The notes beneath the pieces were generated by a model. The model saw nothing but the letters and a program-made list of their open reading frames with translations. It did no database searches and was not told where the DNA came from. Shown piece after piece: positions 47,995-59,629 of a stretch of DNA of 64,000 nucleotides. The translations under genes were made by a program, and so were the position numbers. The DNA comes from Delphinus delphis (Eukaryota; Chordata; Mammalia; Artiodactyla; Delphinidae), in NCBI RefSeq assembly GCF_949987515.2, contig NC_082698.1, forward strand, positions 35,639,964 to 35,703,963. The letters are read 5' to 3'. Positions within the stretch are counted from its first letter, which is position 1. The number at the start of each line of letters is the position of its first letter.

Positions 47995-48350
47995 GGTCTG
48001 TTATGAGTTGAATTTGTGTCCCTCTCAAAATTCATATGCTGAAGCTCTAACCCCCAATATGATACTATTACAGGGTGGGGCTTTTGGGAGGTAATTAGGT
48101 TTAGATGAAATCATGAGAGTAGAGCACCCATTCTAAGATGAGGAGGAGATACTAAATCTTCCTCTCTCTACCATGTGAGGATACAGTGAGAATGTGGCTG
48201 TCTGCAGTCCAGGAAGTGGGCCCTTACCACGAACTGAATCTGTCAGCACTTTGATCTTGGGCTTGTCAGACTCCAGAACCATGAGAAATAAATGTATGTT
48301 GTTTAAGCATCCTAGTCTATGGTATTTTGTTACAGCAGCCCAATCAGACA
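47995..48350 (+). mobile_element. MaLR LTR (MLT1/MST-like), sense
   Basis: Starts 'tgttatgagttgaatttgtg', with 'aattcatatgctgaagctct', 'ggtggggcttttgggaggta', 'gagaaataaatgtatgttgt' and the end 'ttgttacagcagcccaatca'. About full length. Confidence 0.85.
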
Positions 48351-48399
48351 GTGTCCACAGAAACTTCTAGGTGAGGCCTCTTTTTCAAGAGACCATTTA

Positions 48400-48661
48400 A
48401 AACATAGAGAACAGACATGTGGTTGCCAAGGGGGAGAGTTGGTGGGGGAGGGATGGAGTGAGAGTGGGGTTAGCAGAAGCAAACTATTATATACAGAATG
48501 GATAAATAACAAGGTCCTACTGTATAGCACAGGGAACTATATTCAATATCCTGTGATAAACCATAATGGAAAAGAATATAAAAAACGTATATATGTGTAA
48601 CTGAATCACTTTGCTGTATAGCAGAAATTAACACAACATTGTACAATTTAAAAAAAAGAAA
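48400..48661 (+). mobile_element. L1 3'UTR fragment, sense, with TSD
   Basis: 'aacatagagaacagacatgt' to an A-rich tail. It contains 'ggtcctactgtatagcacag', the sense equivalent of 27817-28246. The TSD is 'aagagaccattta' (48387-48399) against 'aaaagaccattta' (48662-48674). 5'-truncated, no coding part. Confidence 0.88.
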
Positions 48662-48674
48662 AAAAGACCATTTA

Positions 48675-49079
48675 GTGTTGCCAGAAGATTCTTGTCCTAG
48701 GTGTAAGTCAGATTCAGATTAAGCCAAATTTCACTATGAGGTAAATTGGGTTTCCTTGTGATTTCCTTTTCTTAGGCAATTTTTTTAAACAATGCAGATA
48801 ATAGATTTGTCTTCCTCTTCAGTCAGTCATAGACAGAGCAGTTTCAGATACAAGGCTACTCCTTACCCTTTGATCCGGAATAGTAATAACCTCATGATTG
48901 TTGCTCTGAAAATATTCTAAACATATCTTAGGAAACATGTTCTATTTGTGCTGCTTTTGTAAAGGGCATGTGTAGCTCAGAGCAGAGGTCTAATCACCAG
49001 GCAGAATAAGTTGCTTTCATGGAACATTGCTTGTATTTCTATTAGCATTTGTTTATTTGTACCTTATGTAATAATAATG
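48675..49079. other. Unassigned sequence
   Basis: No gene or repeat recognised. Confidence 0.4.
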
Positions 49080-49275
49080 ATGGTAATTTTGCGTACTCCT
49101 ACCTGGAGATGTGCTAAACCCTTTCCATGTGTTATCTGCTTTAATCCTCACAGTACCTCAGAAGGAAGGCATTCTGGTTTATAAGTGAGAAAATTAAAGC
49201 CTGGGAGAGGTTAAGAAACTTGCTTAAAGTTTCTCAGCTAAGAAGCGGCAAAGCTGAATTCATGACCGTAGACTC
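49080..49275 (-). mobile_element. MIR SINE, antisense
   Basis: 'tgttatctgctttaatcctc', 'gaaaattaaagcctgggaga' and 'gcggcaaagctgaattcatg' follow reversed MIR. Confidence 0.8.
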
Positions 49276-49299
49276 TTAAGTTTTCCCCGCTTGTTATTT

Positions 49300-49425
49300 A
49301 TATACCAGTGTCCCTCAATGGATTTGAATTCCTTGTGAGCAAGAACTATGTTTTGTCCATTTTTGGATACCCAAACATAACTTAGAACCATACCTGGAAA
49401 TGATGTTCATTACATTCATTCTTGA
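49300..49425 (+). mobile_element. L2 LINE 3' end, sense
   Basis: 'ttccttgtgagcaagaacta' and 'ttggatacccaaacataact' resemble the L2 3' terminus. Confidence 0.55.
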
Positions 49426-50735
49426 TTTTCCCTCAATATATAAACTTGGTTATCTTTCTTAACCACATGTAAAAATAATCCTTCCAATTATTCTCAACTT
49501 CTTAAGTTATAATTTTTATGGGTAGCTAATACTGCCAGAAGTCTGAGCTTATAGAATTACATAGAAGAAAAAATTCATTCTCACTTGAAACTAAAAGTAA
49601 TTATATATGCTGCTGAAACTCATTTGTGTTGTGGTTCTGAATTACTACTTGGCATTCACTTTTCCCTAGGCTAGGAAAGCCATTCTTGTCCTGAATCTTA
49701 AAACTCAGGTAGAGGAGAGACCATTTTTAAGAGCTCTTGTAGGAGAGCATGTGAAATTATTATTGCTTGTATATAGATTCTGGATGATGACCTTGCTGGT
49801 GAAAATCTCAAGGTCCGTTCAAATTGCTATTAGCTACCATGCAGCTCTCTATCATGAGGGAGCAGTGTAGTATGTAATAACAATTTTATAACTTAAAATA
49901 TTTCTCTATCAAGAGCCAGCAGACTGATGTAGTAAGAACTATATGTCACGTTCTATGGATTTATTTGTACTCTACCCTGATAAAATGAATCTGGTACAAA
50001 GTACCATTCTCCATTTATCTGAAGAGGTACTTAATCATCACAGATGTGAAGTGGATTAGGTCCTGCTCTCTTGCCTAATTAAAAGAGGACAATTCCTTTG
50101 CTATAGCTAGTAATATTCTAAGTGGTATTGTAGATCTTCAGATTTCTGAAGAACTTTCAGCTAAATCCAAAACGTGCTCTCATCCCTGGTTTTCTCTCTC
50201 TGATCTTGTGTAGAGTGGAAATCCATTACAGGTTTTTGAACAAGTTGAATTAAATTGCTTAGATCATTGTAACCTATATTAACTCAGACATCCTAGTACA
50301 ATTAAAGTACTCAATATTCAGGACTCACAATGAGGCCAGTACCTGAGTGGGTGGTGAGTGGGTGGTGAGTAAGCATTGCAGACACGAAGCTGAAGCCCCA
50401 ATTTCTAGCCTCCACTTTGCTGCTAGCTAGCTCTGTGGCATTGGCACAGCCTTGGCTCCCTCCCTCCTAAACTCTAAAGTTTAGAGTGGCTTATTTCTGA
50501 ATCTAACATTTTATATTTCTGGAATTGTATTATCGGAATGAGAGCGTGAAAGGCACACCATGGTCTATGAGGTTGCTACACTCTGATTTCATTAACAAGT
50601 TTGAATATCCATAGCTCTGAGTTCTGGAGGGAACACAAGTGCCTGAAAATAATTTATGTACTTAGATTTTTATTTAGGAAGACTGGTATTCAGGAATATG
50701 TATAAACTAGGTCTTATTTACAATTTTCATGGAAG
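49426..50735. other. Unassigned sequence, no gene seen
   Basis: Unique-looking, AT-rich. A short tandem 'gagtgggtggt' x2 is at about 50345-50366. No exon recognised. Confidence 0.45.
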
Positions 50736-51050
50736 TACCTTATAAAGGGAAATTGACACTAGAAAGCTATGTGAATATATCGGGTTTAAAACACTGGCTC
50801 AATTAAGAACCTACCTGCTTACTCAGTTAATTTTCTGCTACTAAAAGGCTTTTTAAAGCTCTTGTTCAACTACTGCTTCAGAAACTGCCTATTTTGGAGG
50901 TACCTCCTGCGTTCTCTATGGTTTCTCACTTAGAGAAACAGATTTACCGGACAAAAGTAACTGATAGAAAGCACCAGATTGTAACAGGGGTGTGGGAGGG
51001 TCATAGAGCTAAGGGGAGTTGGAGAAATGAGTCATCAAAAAGGATTTTGG
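50736..51050 (+). repeat. Unassigned dispersed repeat, copy A (inverted match at 57735-58045)
   Basis: About 300 bases match the reverse complement of 57735-58045 with few indels. Shared blocks include 'agaaagctatgtgaat', 'ggctcaattaagaac', 'atagaaagcaccaga' and 'ggtcatagagctaa'. I cannot name the family. No terminal inverted repeats or TSD are evident and there is no ORF. Orientation is arbitrary. Confidence 0.7.
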
Positions 51051-51394
51051 AGGTGTTGATTGGATTTGAACATGGTTTTTTCCCCCAAGGTAGGAAGAAT
51101 AGTAGAAGTATATCATATTTCTTATTTCCAGGTGTGTCCTTGGGTGGGCAGTAGTCTGGGCAGGTACAACTCATTTGTAACCTGTGAAATTGCAGAACTT
51201 TATGGCATGTCTGCCCAACTAAACACAAGCAGTGCTGTCAATGATAAAGAGATAAAACAATTTTCCTGCTTCTTCCAAGAGTTAGAACATATTTTGATGC
51301 CCTTGGAAAGCTGGGAGGCTGAACAAAGATGTAAATGTTAAAATTATAAACATTAATATTTATTGAGATTTTTCTGAGTGTAAGAGCTGTGTGT

Positions 51395-52395
51395 TGTGTT
51401 ATTTAATTAAGTCAATAAACATTTACTGAAGATCTAAATACTGGGTACAGTTTGGGCACTTGGAACAGAGGAATGGACAAAATAAAAATCTCTTTTTTTC
51501 ATGGACTGTATATTCTGATGGGTAATGGTGATGAGACATAAAAAGTATGTTTGTAAATTACATAGTACATTAAATGATGACGAATGCTTGAAGAAAGCTA
51601 AAGCAGGAAGTTTAGGAAATGTTGCAGTGTCAATACACACACACATTTTAAAAGTAAGGTGGCCACAGAAGGCCTGATTGAGAAGTTGACTTTGGAATCA
51701 AGACCTGAAGGAGGTAAGGGAGCAAGCCATTCGAATATCTGGGGGAAGAGACTTCTAGGTGAAGGGATAAACAACTGCAAATACCCTAAGATGGATCTAT
51801 GCCTGGTGTGATTAATAAAGATTGGGAGGTCAATGTGGCTGGAGCAGCAAGAGTGCTAGGGGAGTGTAGTAGGAAACAAGGTCATAGAGAGAATAGGGGG
51901 CCAGATAAGGGGCTTGGAAGGTCATGAATGGACTTTGAAGATGATAGAGGGTTTTGAGTAAAGGAGTGTCGTTATTTGAGTGGAATACTTGCAGGAATAT
52001 AATGGATGCTGTGCTGAGAACAGGCTTTTGGGTTGCAAAGGTGGAAGCCCTGAGATCAGGGTATTATCAGAATGATCCAAGTTAGAGTGTCAGCGTGGTA
52101 GCAGTGAGGTGGTCAGAAGTGGTCAGATTCTGGATATCTTTGAAGGTAGAAACTACAGGATTTGCTGACATTTTGTATATTTGATATGAGAAAGAACAAG
52201 GAGTTGAGGATGATTGCAAGGGATTCAGCATGAGAAACTACAAGGTTTTGCCCTGAGGACAGTAGATTGAAGTTGTCATTTCATGAGATGAGGAAGTCAG
52301 TGAATGGAGCAAGTTTCGGAGTAGTAGAAAATCCGTTTGGTTTTGGATATTTCAAATCTGACATGGTTCTAACACATCCAGTTAGAGATTTCCAG
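51395..52395 (-). mobile_element. L2 LINE, about 1-kb antisense fragment
   Basis: It begins with the reversed 3' end ('caataaacatttactgaaga') and continues without large gaps through 3'UTR and C-terminal ORF2 sequence ('gacctgaaggaggtaaggga', 'ggtcagattctggatatctt'). L2 is a CR1-like LINE, extinct in placental mammals. The reading frame is destroyed. Confidence 0.8.
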
Positions 52396-52580
52396 TAGTC
52401 AGTTGTAAACACAAGTCATTTAATCCTCCCAACAAATTTATGAGGTAGGCTTTATTATTATCCTGGCAAGACATGTAATTATTATCCTGATTACATGTGT
52501 CCAAGAGCATGTAGATAGTACAGTTGCCATTTGAATCCTGGCAGCTCGAGTCCAGAGCCATATTCCTTACCATGTTCCCA
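52396..52580 (-). mobile_element. MIR SINE, antisense
   Basis: 'tcatttaatcctcccaacaa', 'tatgaggtaggctttattat' and 'gaatcctggcagctcgagtc' follow reversed MIR, with a duplicated 'attattatcctg' inside. Confidence 0.75.
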
Positions 52581-52619
52581 AGACCAATATCACATGAATA
52601 CTGATGTAAAAGTCCTCAG

Positions 52620-54120
52620 AAAAAGATAATCCAACAATAGATAAAAACATCATGATTATTTGGGGTTTATCCCAGGAATGTACAGTTCATTCAACATTCA
52701 AAAATCCATCAATGGAATTCATCACCTGAACAGAGTCAAAGAGAAAAAGTATATTATCATGTTAATAGATGTAGAGAAGGTATTTGACAAAACCAACATA
52801 CACTCATGCCAAAACTCTCAATAAAATATAAACAGAAAAAATATCTTCAATCTGAAAAAATACACAGGTGAAAAACCTTGTATTTAATGGAAAAACATTT
52901 GATGCTCTATTCCAAAGATGAGTAAAAAAAAACAAGGAGGTCCATTTTCACCCATTTAATTTCACTTTGGTCTGGAGTTCTTAGCCAGTACAACTAAGTA
53001 GAAGAAATTAAAAACACAGAAGTTGAAAATAAAAAAACTATTTTTATTTGCAGCTGATGTGATTGCTTATGGAGAAAATCCTAAGGAATCTATAAAATAA
53101 TAGTAGAAGTAGTAAATGACTTTAGTAAAGTTACTGGATACAAGGTCAATATTCAAAAGTTAATATATTTCTTTATACATACACAAAAAATAGAATATTG
53201 CTTTTTATTTTCTACTATTTACAGTAACATCATTAAATAATTAGGATTCATGTAAAAGATGTGAAAGATTTCTACATTGAAAACTATAAAGTATTCCTGA
53301 GAAAAAGACCTAGACAAATGTTGATGGTTTGGAAGACTCAATATTGTTAAGACTTCCATTTCTTCCCAACTTGATCTATACATTCAAGGACATCGTAATC
53401 AAAATCTTAACATGCTTTTTCCAGAAATTGACAAGGTCATGCTTAAATGCTTATACATATGTAGAAATGTGTCAGTCCTAGAAGAGCTAAAACAGTTTTG
53501 AAACGGAAAAATAAAGTTAGATGAATTATACCACCTGATGTCAAGGCGATGTAAAGCCACAATAAACAAGGTATTTATGTAAGGAGAAACATAGAGCAAC
53601 ATAACAGAATAAAGAGTCCAGAAATGGAGCTATACATATGTAAGCTATTGATTTTTAACAAACTTTAAGGTAATTCAATGGCGAAAAGCTCTATATTTTT
53701 AATAAATGCTTCTGGAACAAGTAGACATCCTATACCAAAAATAAACAGATATCTGCCTCCCCCATGCCAGACATAAAATTTAATTGAAATATAGTGTAGA
53801 CCTAAATATAAGAGCAAAACCATCAAATTCTAGAAGGAAACAAAAGAACATCCTTGTGAACTTTGGGTAGGGACACTTTTTGACAGAATACCCAAAACAG
53901 TAAATATTAAAAATATAAATTAGGCTTATCAGGATTAAAATCACCCGTTCTTCAAAAAGATGTTAAGAGGATGAAAAGATAAGCTATGAACTAAGAGAAA
54001 ATATTTGCAATATATTTATCTCACAAAAGAATTGTATCCAAAAATAACCTATATAATGCCTTAACTATAACCTAAGGAGAAATAATTTAAAATAAATAAT
54101 TAATTAAAAATAATGTGTTA
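52620..54120 (+). mobile_element. Old L1 ORF2 fragment, sense
   Basis: From the RT motif A side ('tgttaatagatgtagagaag', ending in a degraded 'KVFDKT') through the catalytic core at 53047-53058, which reads F-A-A-D instead of F-A-D-D, to the C-terminal region. Many stops. Older than copies at 7736 and 46470. No TSD searched successfully. Confidence 0.75.
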
Positions 54121-54439
54121 CAATGCATAAGTGAAGCAGTCAGATGCTTACTTAGAGATATCTCTTAATTAGAGATAGAATTATTCTGAATGTGACAGCT
54201 TGGAATTTAGAATGATACCAGGGATAGGGTTGCTGTCTATGACATGGAGAATTGCTGTAAGTCTCTGAACAAAACTGTTTTGTTTTCATGGTTTTTGAAT
54301 TCTTGGAAACTTGAAAATGTACTTTGTGTTTATGTGTAAAATACAGTTAGGTTCTCAGCTTGGATTATTATTAACAAATTTCCTCCCACGCGAGAAAGTC
54401 CTATGGTACATTCAAAAGTTACTCAGGCTACAATTCTTC
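54121..54439. other. Unassigned sequence
   Basis: Nothing recognised. Confidence 0.4.
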
Positions 54440-54590
54440 AATGTGTGAGACTGTCCAACTCTTTGCAGACCCCAACTAATAAACACAGTTAGGGGTCCTC
54501 AAACATTGTGACAATCAAAAAAACCTCCCCCACAAATTCCTAAAATGTCCCCTATCAGCTGGTACCAGCTCTGAAGGAAGCCACTGTTAC
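54440..54590 (-). mobile_element. MER20-like DNA transposon, antisense
   Basis: 'attgtgacaatcaaaaaaac' followed by 'ttcctaaaatgtcccctatc' matches the reversed MER20 core; 'gactgtccaactctttgcag' fits its other half. hAT-type, non-autonomous. Confidence 0.5.
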
Positions 54591-56929
54591 ATTAATGCAA
54601 CCAAGAAAAAAATTAAGATTTCCTGCTTGAGTAATAGCTGAATGGGGACTTCTCTGTTCCCATTGGCTTAGTTTCTTCCCACAGATGAATGCATAAATAA
54701 AGTCCTACTACTTTCTATGTTTGAAAAATACTTATTTATTTTAGAAATAAGAATATTCTTATAGCAAAATGATGGAGATCACCTCTGCTGAATTGTTGCC
54801 TGGAAGCTAGCAATTGCCTCCTTGGTTGGTTGCGCATAAAAGCTGACAAACTGAATACTTAGAATCCTGACAATGAATGAAATACGTTTAGAGAGGTGCC
54901 AGATTAAAAGCTGGTCCCTGAAAATGGCTTGGCGTAGATGGGAAGACCGTGTAGGCTAGACCCACGATTCCCAATGGGCTTTGAGTTAACAGTGTCTGGG
55001 CCCTGTTTTTCCTCCTGGCTTGAAAAATGCCCCCAGAGCATCTGTCTTTGGTAATGGCTGTGCATAGAAGTTTTGCTTTCCAGAGTGACCTCTTCTTGAC
55101 AGAGATCTTGAAAAGTGCTTCTCTTGGCTCTCTGTGGTTTTGTCACTATCATAAATCTGTTTTCCATCTTGATGGTGCTACTGAATAAACTAGCTAGAAA
55201 ACAGCATAGCTTTTCCATCAGGCTTATAGGTACCTTCATGTTTTTGATACAAATGCCCTTAAGCTCCAGAGTCAATGTACTGTAGACAGTCCCTCAGATG
55301 CTTTTGAAGAAACGGGAACATAGACAGTTTCAGAAATTCACTGTGTATTGTTTCAACTCTAGTTTCTGCTTTGAAAGTCCCACTTCTGATTGGGACCTTT
55401 GTTGGCAGCCTCTGTCATAGAAAATGGTGACTCATTCCAAGATTATGTTCTTGGGTTTTTGCAGATATTAAAGTGTCAGTCATATGTGTCCAACAGTCAG
55501 TCGTAGCTGTCCAACAGAGTCAAGGTAGCAATAAAATGATCTAGAATGATGTGGAAACGTTTATTTCATTCTATTCTGGAGTCAAGATTTGAAAATCAAG
55601 TGTATGTGCCATTTAGGAAGAGAGCATATTCATTTCCTTTAACATATGAAAGACATTTTCACAGATGTATTGAAAGTAAGGGCTGCAGGTGTCCATAGTT
55701 GTCATTTAGTGAAACATCAGATACTTATATCTTCTAGCAGTCTATCATAAACACAGAAACAAATCCCTTGCCATTTGAGAACTTGTGAGATTTATAAACA
55801 TGGCAGAACTTTGGAGACCCTGATGGGATAGAACATATAAACACTTGCATTTTAAAAGTGCTCTCCTTCAAATATTAAAATTTTTATTCTCTGGTACCAG
55901 CACCCTTAGCTCCTGATTTGATGTGGCTTCCAGACTTAATACGATCATGTTCATTTTTCTTTGTATAGGAATCAGTTTGTATAAGTCCTTCTTAAAAACT
56001 GACTTCTAGAGCTGAACAAAATTCTTCCAGGCGTCTTCTGACTGGTGAACAATAGAATAGGACTTTCATGATTCTTTGTCTTGGTGGACACATATTTTTT
56101 CCTTTTAGTTTGAGTAGTGATTATTTATTGAAAGAACCCTCTTAATTCAAAACAAAAGCATTAAAGCCAATCCAACTTTCTAAGGCTAGCTTAGAACCAA
56201 TCTCTGGCACTTCCCTGCGATTTCCGTGTCAGAAGTGAGGAAGAGGGGCTATTAGGGAGAAGTTAGTAATTAAGATAACACCATTGACTAATTGCAGCAT
56301 TCAGGTCTTTGGCAATCAGTCTTTGTGTCAGCTAACGGGTACAATAGCTGGAAACTTACAAATATTACCAGGATGTGACCAAACATGCGAATAAAAAAAG
56401 GCACCTATCAGTTGCGTCTTGTTAGGTAACTTCATCCACATGGGGAGGCATAAGTGTTGTATACCTCAGATGGAACAATCTTCCCTGAACTCTGCTAAGC
56501 GGTACTGTTCAATGAGGTTGGATTAGCAAATCCATCTTTGCCTGTGCCCTGTTACAAAGTACTGTGACTGGATTAAAACAGCCTAAAATCTTAAATGTGG
56601 GGGGAATTAATTCTCTAAAATCTTGATCTGTTGTAAATAAACCATGCAAAATCCAGAACGTTTATTAGTATAGATTCAGCCTCTTCCATTCCCGTCTCTA
56701 ACCTTGCACCAGAAGATTTTTGTCATTGTGTGGTATATTACAGAGAGTCCTCAGGATCAAGGAATAAGTGGATACTTTTATTTTTCTCTTTTTCTTTTAG
56801 CTATTGCAACTCAGGCAGTGAGTGGAACTCATCATACCCCTGTGTATATATCACATGATGATAATTGATTCACACAGGATTTACTCCTACGTATTTAATT
56901 TTTCCCTTCTAATAGACCTGCTTTACATT
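54591..56929. other. Unique non-coding stretch; one unexplained 123-codon frame
   Basis: No recognised repeat. On the minus strand 55275-54904 is open for 123 codons from an ATG. The product has no motif I know, a mid-length hydrophobic patch and ordinary composition. One frame of this size in this much DNA can arise by chance, so I do not call a gene. An imperfect duplication lies at about 55479-55516 ('gtgtccaacag' and 'gctgtccaacag'). Confidence 0.4.
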
Positions 56930-58505
56930 CTTAACTATATTATATATGTTTAAGTATATATATTTTAATGTGTCCTTGTAACATATATAGTTTTGATTTG
57001 TGTGTGTTTATTTTTAATCTACACAAGTGATATTGCACTATAAATCCCATTCAAATAGTTTGCTCACTTCTTACAATGTGTTAAATGTTGGTCAGCGTTA
57101 CTGTATGTGTGCCTAGTTTGTTGAGCTTAGAGCTTCATAGAATTCCATGATATACAGCTATTTCATTTTACAAACTTCATACTAGAAATATACATTGAAC
57201 ATACCTCCTATTCCTGTCATTATAAGCAATGTCATGCTGAACATGCTTGAACATGTACCCTTAAGAGATTCTCTGAGAGAGCTCCCCTGAGATGTAAATC
57301 TCCAGGAATGCATCACTGAGTCATAAAGCATACACATACTTTATTTTCCTGGACACTACCATACTGCTTTCTGGCATGGCTGGATCAGTTAATTATTGTT
57401 CTTACTTGCAGTGCATGAGTGTTCAGGTCCACAACTTGCCAACATTAGATGTTACCCATCTTCCTAATTCTTGCATTCTGATGGGTATACATTAATTTTT
57501 CACTGTTGCTTTTTTAGAAAAATTAGTATTTTTCCTATTAGTTTTGAGTTTGAGCATGTTCTTGTACTTATTGGTCTTTCTCTAGTTTTCTATTATACTT
57601 CTTCTATTATACTTCTATCTTTTTCTTTATTGTCACGATCTTTTTTAGAATCTAAGTATTGTTTCCTTATCAGTTTTAAAGGTTGTAAATATCTTCTTCC
57701 AGTCTTCTATCTGCCCAATTTTTTATAGAATCTTTTAGGAAATCCTTATCTCTCCAACTCCCTTTAGCTCTATGACCTTCCCACACCCATGTTACAGTCT
57801 GGTGCTTTCTATGAGTTACTTTTTCAGGTAAATCTGTCTCTCCAAGTGGGGGCGTCAGCAGGATGCACCTCCAAAACAGGCACTTTCTGATGATAGTAGT
57901 TGAGCAAGAATCTTAAAAAGGCTTTTTTAGCAGCAGAAAATCAACTGAATAAATAGGTATGTTCTTAATTGAGCCAAAAATTAATTTTTGCTTTTTTTTA
58001 AAAAAAAACTCAGTAGATTCACATAGCTTTCTACTGTCTCTTCCTTATTGCTTTGTGGTAGCATCTTTATTATATATCGTTTTCATATGTGCAGGGATCT
58101 ATTTCTGTTTCTTTTATTGTGTTCCATTAGTCTGCTGATCTAATTACTAAGAATTAATAATATATGTTAATATCTTGTAGGGTTGATCTTCCTTCTTACT
58201 AGTCTTTTTCAAAGTTGACTTTGATTTTTCTTCCATATAAACTTTAGAATGAGTTTAATGCCTCCAGCTATACTTTCTATTGCTATTGTGTTGAATTTGC
58301 AGACTACTTTGTGAGATAATTGACCTCAATGCCATATTAATTATTTCATGCATAAACATGTTGTGTCACTCAATTTACTCAAATTTTCTTTCATGTCCTT
58401 TAATAGAATTAAACCATTTTCTCTGAAAGATTTTCTGCATTCATTATTAGGTTCATTTCTATACATTTTACATTCTTTGTTTCTATGGTTAATGTATCTT
58501 GTTTT
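56930..58505 (-). mobile_element. Old L1 ORF2 remnant, antisense, interrupted
   Basis: Antisense L1 phrases at 57030-57720 ('ttctgatgggtatacattaa', 'gagtttgagcatgttcttgt') and 58050-58505 ('tgtgttccattagtctgctg', 'tattgctattgtgttgaatt'). The stretch 57735-58045 between them is a separate repeat. No frame survives; 57471-57728 is a shadow. Confidence 0.65.
57735..58045 (-). repeat. Unassigned dispersed repeat, copy B (inverted match at 50736-51050)
   Basis: The reverse complement aligns with copy A across its length. Relative to A it carries an extra A/T-rich insertion ('ctttttttttaaaaaaaaac' region, about 57991-58010). It interrupts an old L1, so it moved or was copied after that L1 landed. 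Family not recognised. Confidence 0.7.
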
Positions 58506-59229
58506 CAGACTGAGCCCATTTTGTGAAATGAATCAGGTAAATCGAAAGGTCTTAAATGTGGGAAATGTCCTGGCAGGAAAAGTTGTCCCTTAGCAACACA
58601 GATATTTGTCCCAATTCCTGTGTTAAGCCCCTTATTTAGGCAACAAGAGACCCTATTTTCCTCACTGAACTTAGACTGATTTAGACTTATATTACCCATT
58701 GTGACATTTTTTATTTGAATGTATGAAGAAATTCTTGAGAGTTTTCAACCTCCTGAAGCATAGAAAAAATTTCCAAAAATATAGGAATTAGTAGAATTAG
58801 GAAAGAAGTAAAGTAAGTTTCCCAGCCTTGGGAAATCTCTGGGGTAATTCGTGTCCTAGATACATAGATATGTTGGCACCAGTCAATTTGTTCATATTTT
58901 ATATAAGAGAAAAAGGAGAATGATAATGTTATTTGAACTTTATTCCATAACAAGTGCACTAAAGGACAATTCTAAGGTCATGTACTTACTAAATAATATT
59001 TTGGGATTTTGCAAAGCTAGGCAGTGTATTAGAAGAACAATACATTGTGGCAGAGTGCGTTACTGGTCCAAATTCTTCACTCTTACTGATATCAATACCC
59101 TTTGCCATGTAATTGTGCAGTTCCTCTCACAAAAGGTGGAGTGCACTTCCCAACCATTTGACTTGGGATTTTTTTAATGTGCTATTTTTTGGTCAATGGG
59201 AATTTGGTAGAAATGGTACAAGAGCTTGG
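58506..59229. other. Unassigned sequence, no gene seen
   Basis: No known repeat or exon recognised; frames of 64-85 codons without motif. Confidence 0.4.
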
Positions 59230-59610
59230 AATGAGCTTATACAATAAAGCTGTTTCTTGTCCCTCTGCCATCTTCATGGGAAGAACACGCAAGGGCTAAA
59301 GCTGCTCTAACCTGCTGGTCTAAGGGGGATGAGTTGTGTGGAGCAGAGCCAGTTAGCTAACATACAGATTGGCAACTTGATAGAGCTGCCCAGCTCAGCC
59401 CTGCTTAGATCAGCTGACCAGCTGACATGAGTACAAACTCACACACTTAGGTTAACAGGTGTTCCAGATACCACCGGTGAGTCAGCTTCCTTCGCCATTC
59501 CATCCACCTCAGCTGACCCAATGATCCATGAGTGTAAATGATTACTGCTCCAAGTCACTGTGTTTTAGGGTGGTTTGTTAGATTGCCAGTTTGGTTTAGC
59601 TTTAGAAAAT
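59230..59610 (+). mobile_element. Probable LTR-type ancient repeat (MaLR-like, tentative)
   Basis: The ending 'caagtcactgtgttttaggg' followed by 'tggtttgttagattgccag' resembles the 3' end of ancient MaLR-type LTRs. The remainder is too diverged to assign. Confidence 0.4.
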
Positions 59611-59629
59611 GTATTGAGATAATTTACCT

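Noticed and set aside
54450..54480. Resemblance of 'gtccaactctttgcagaccc' to ruminant BovB/Bov-tA sequence
   Set aside because: The short match is better explained by a reversed MER20-like element covering 54440-54590, and no other BovB sequence is present.
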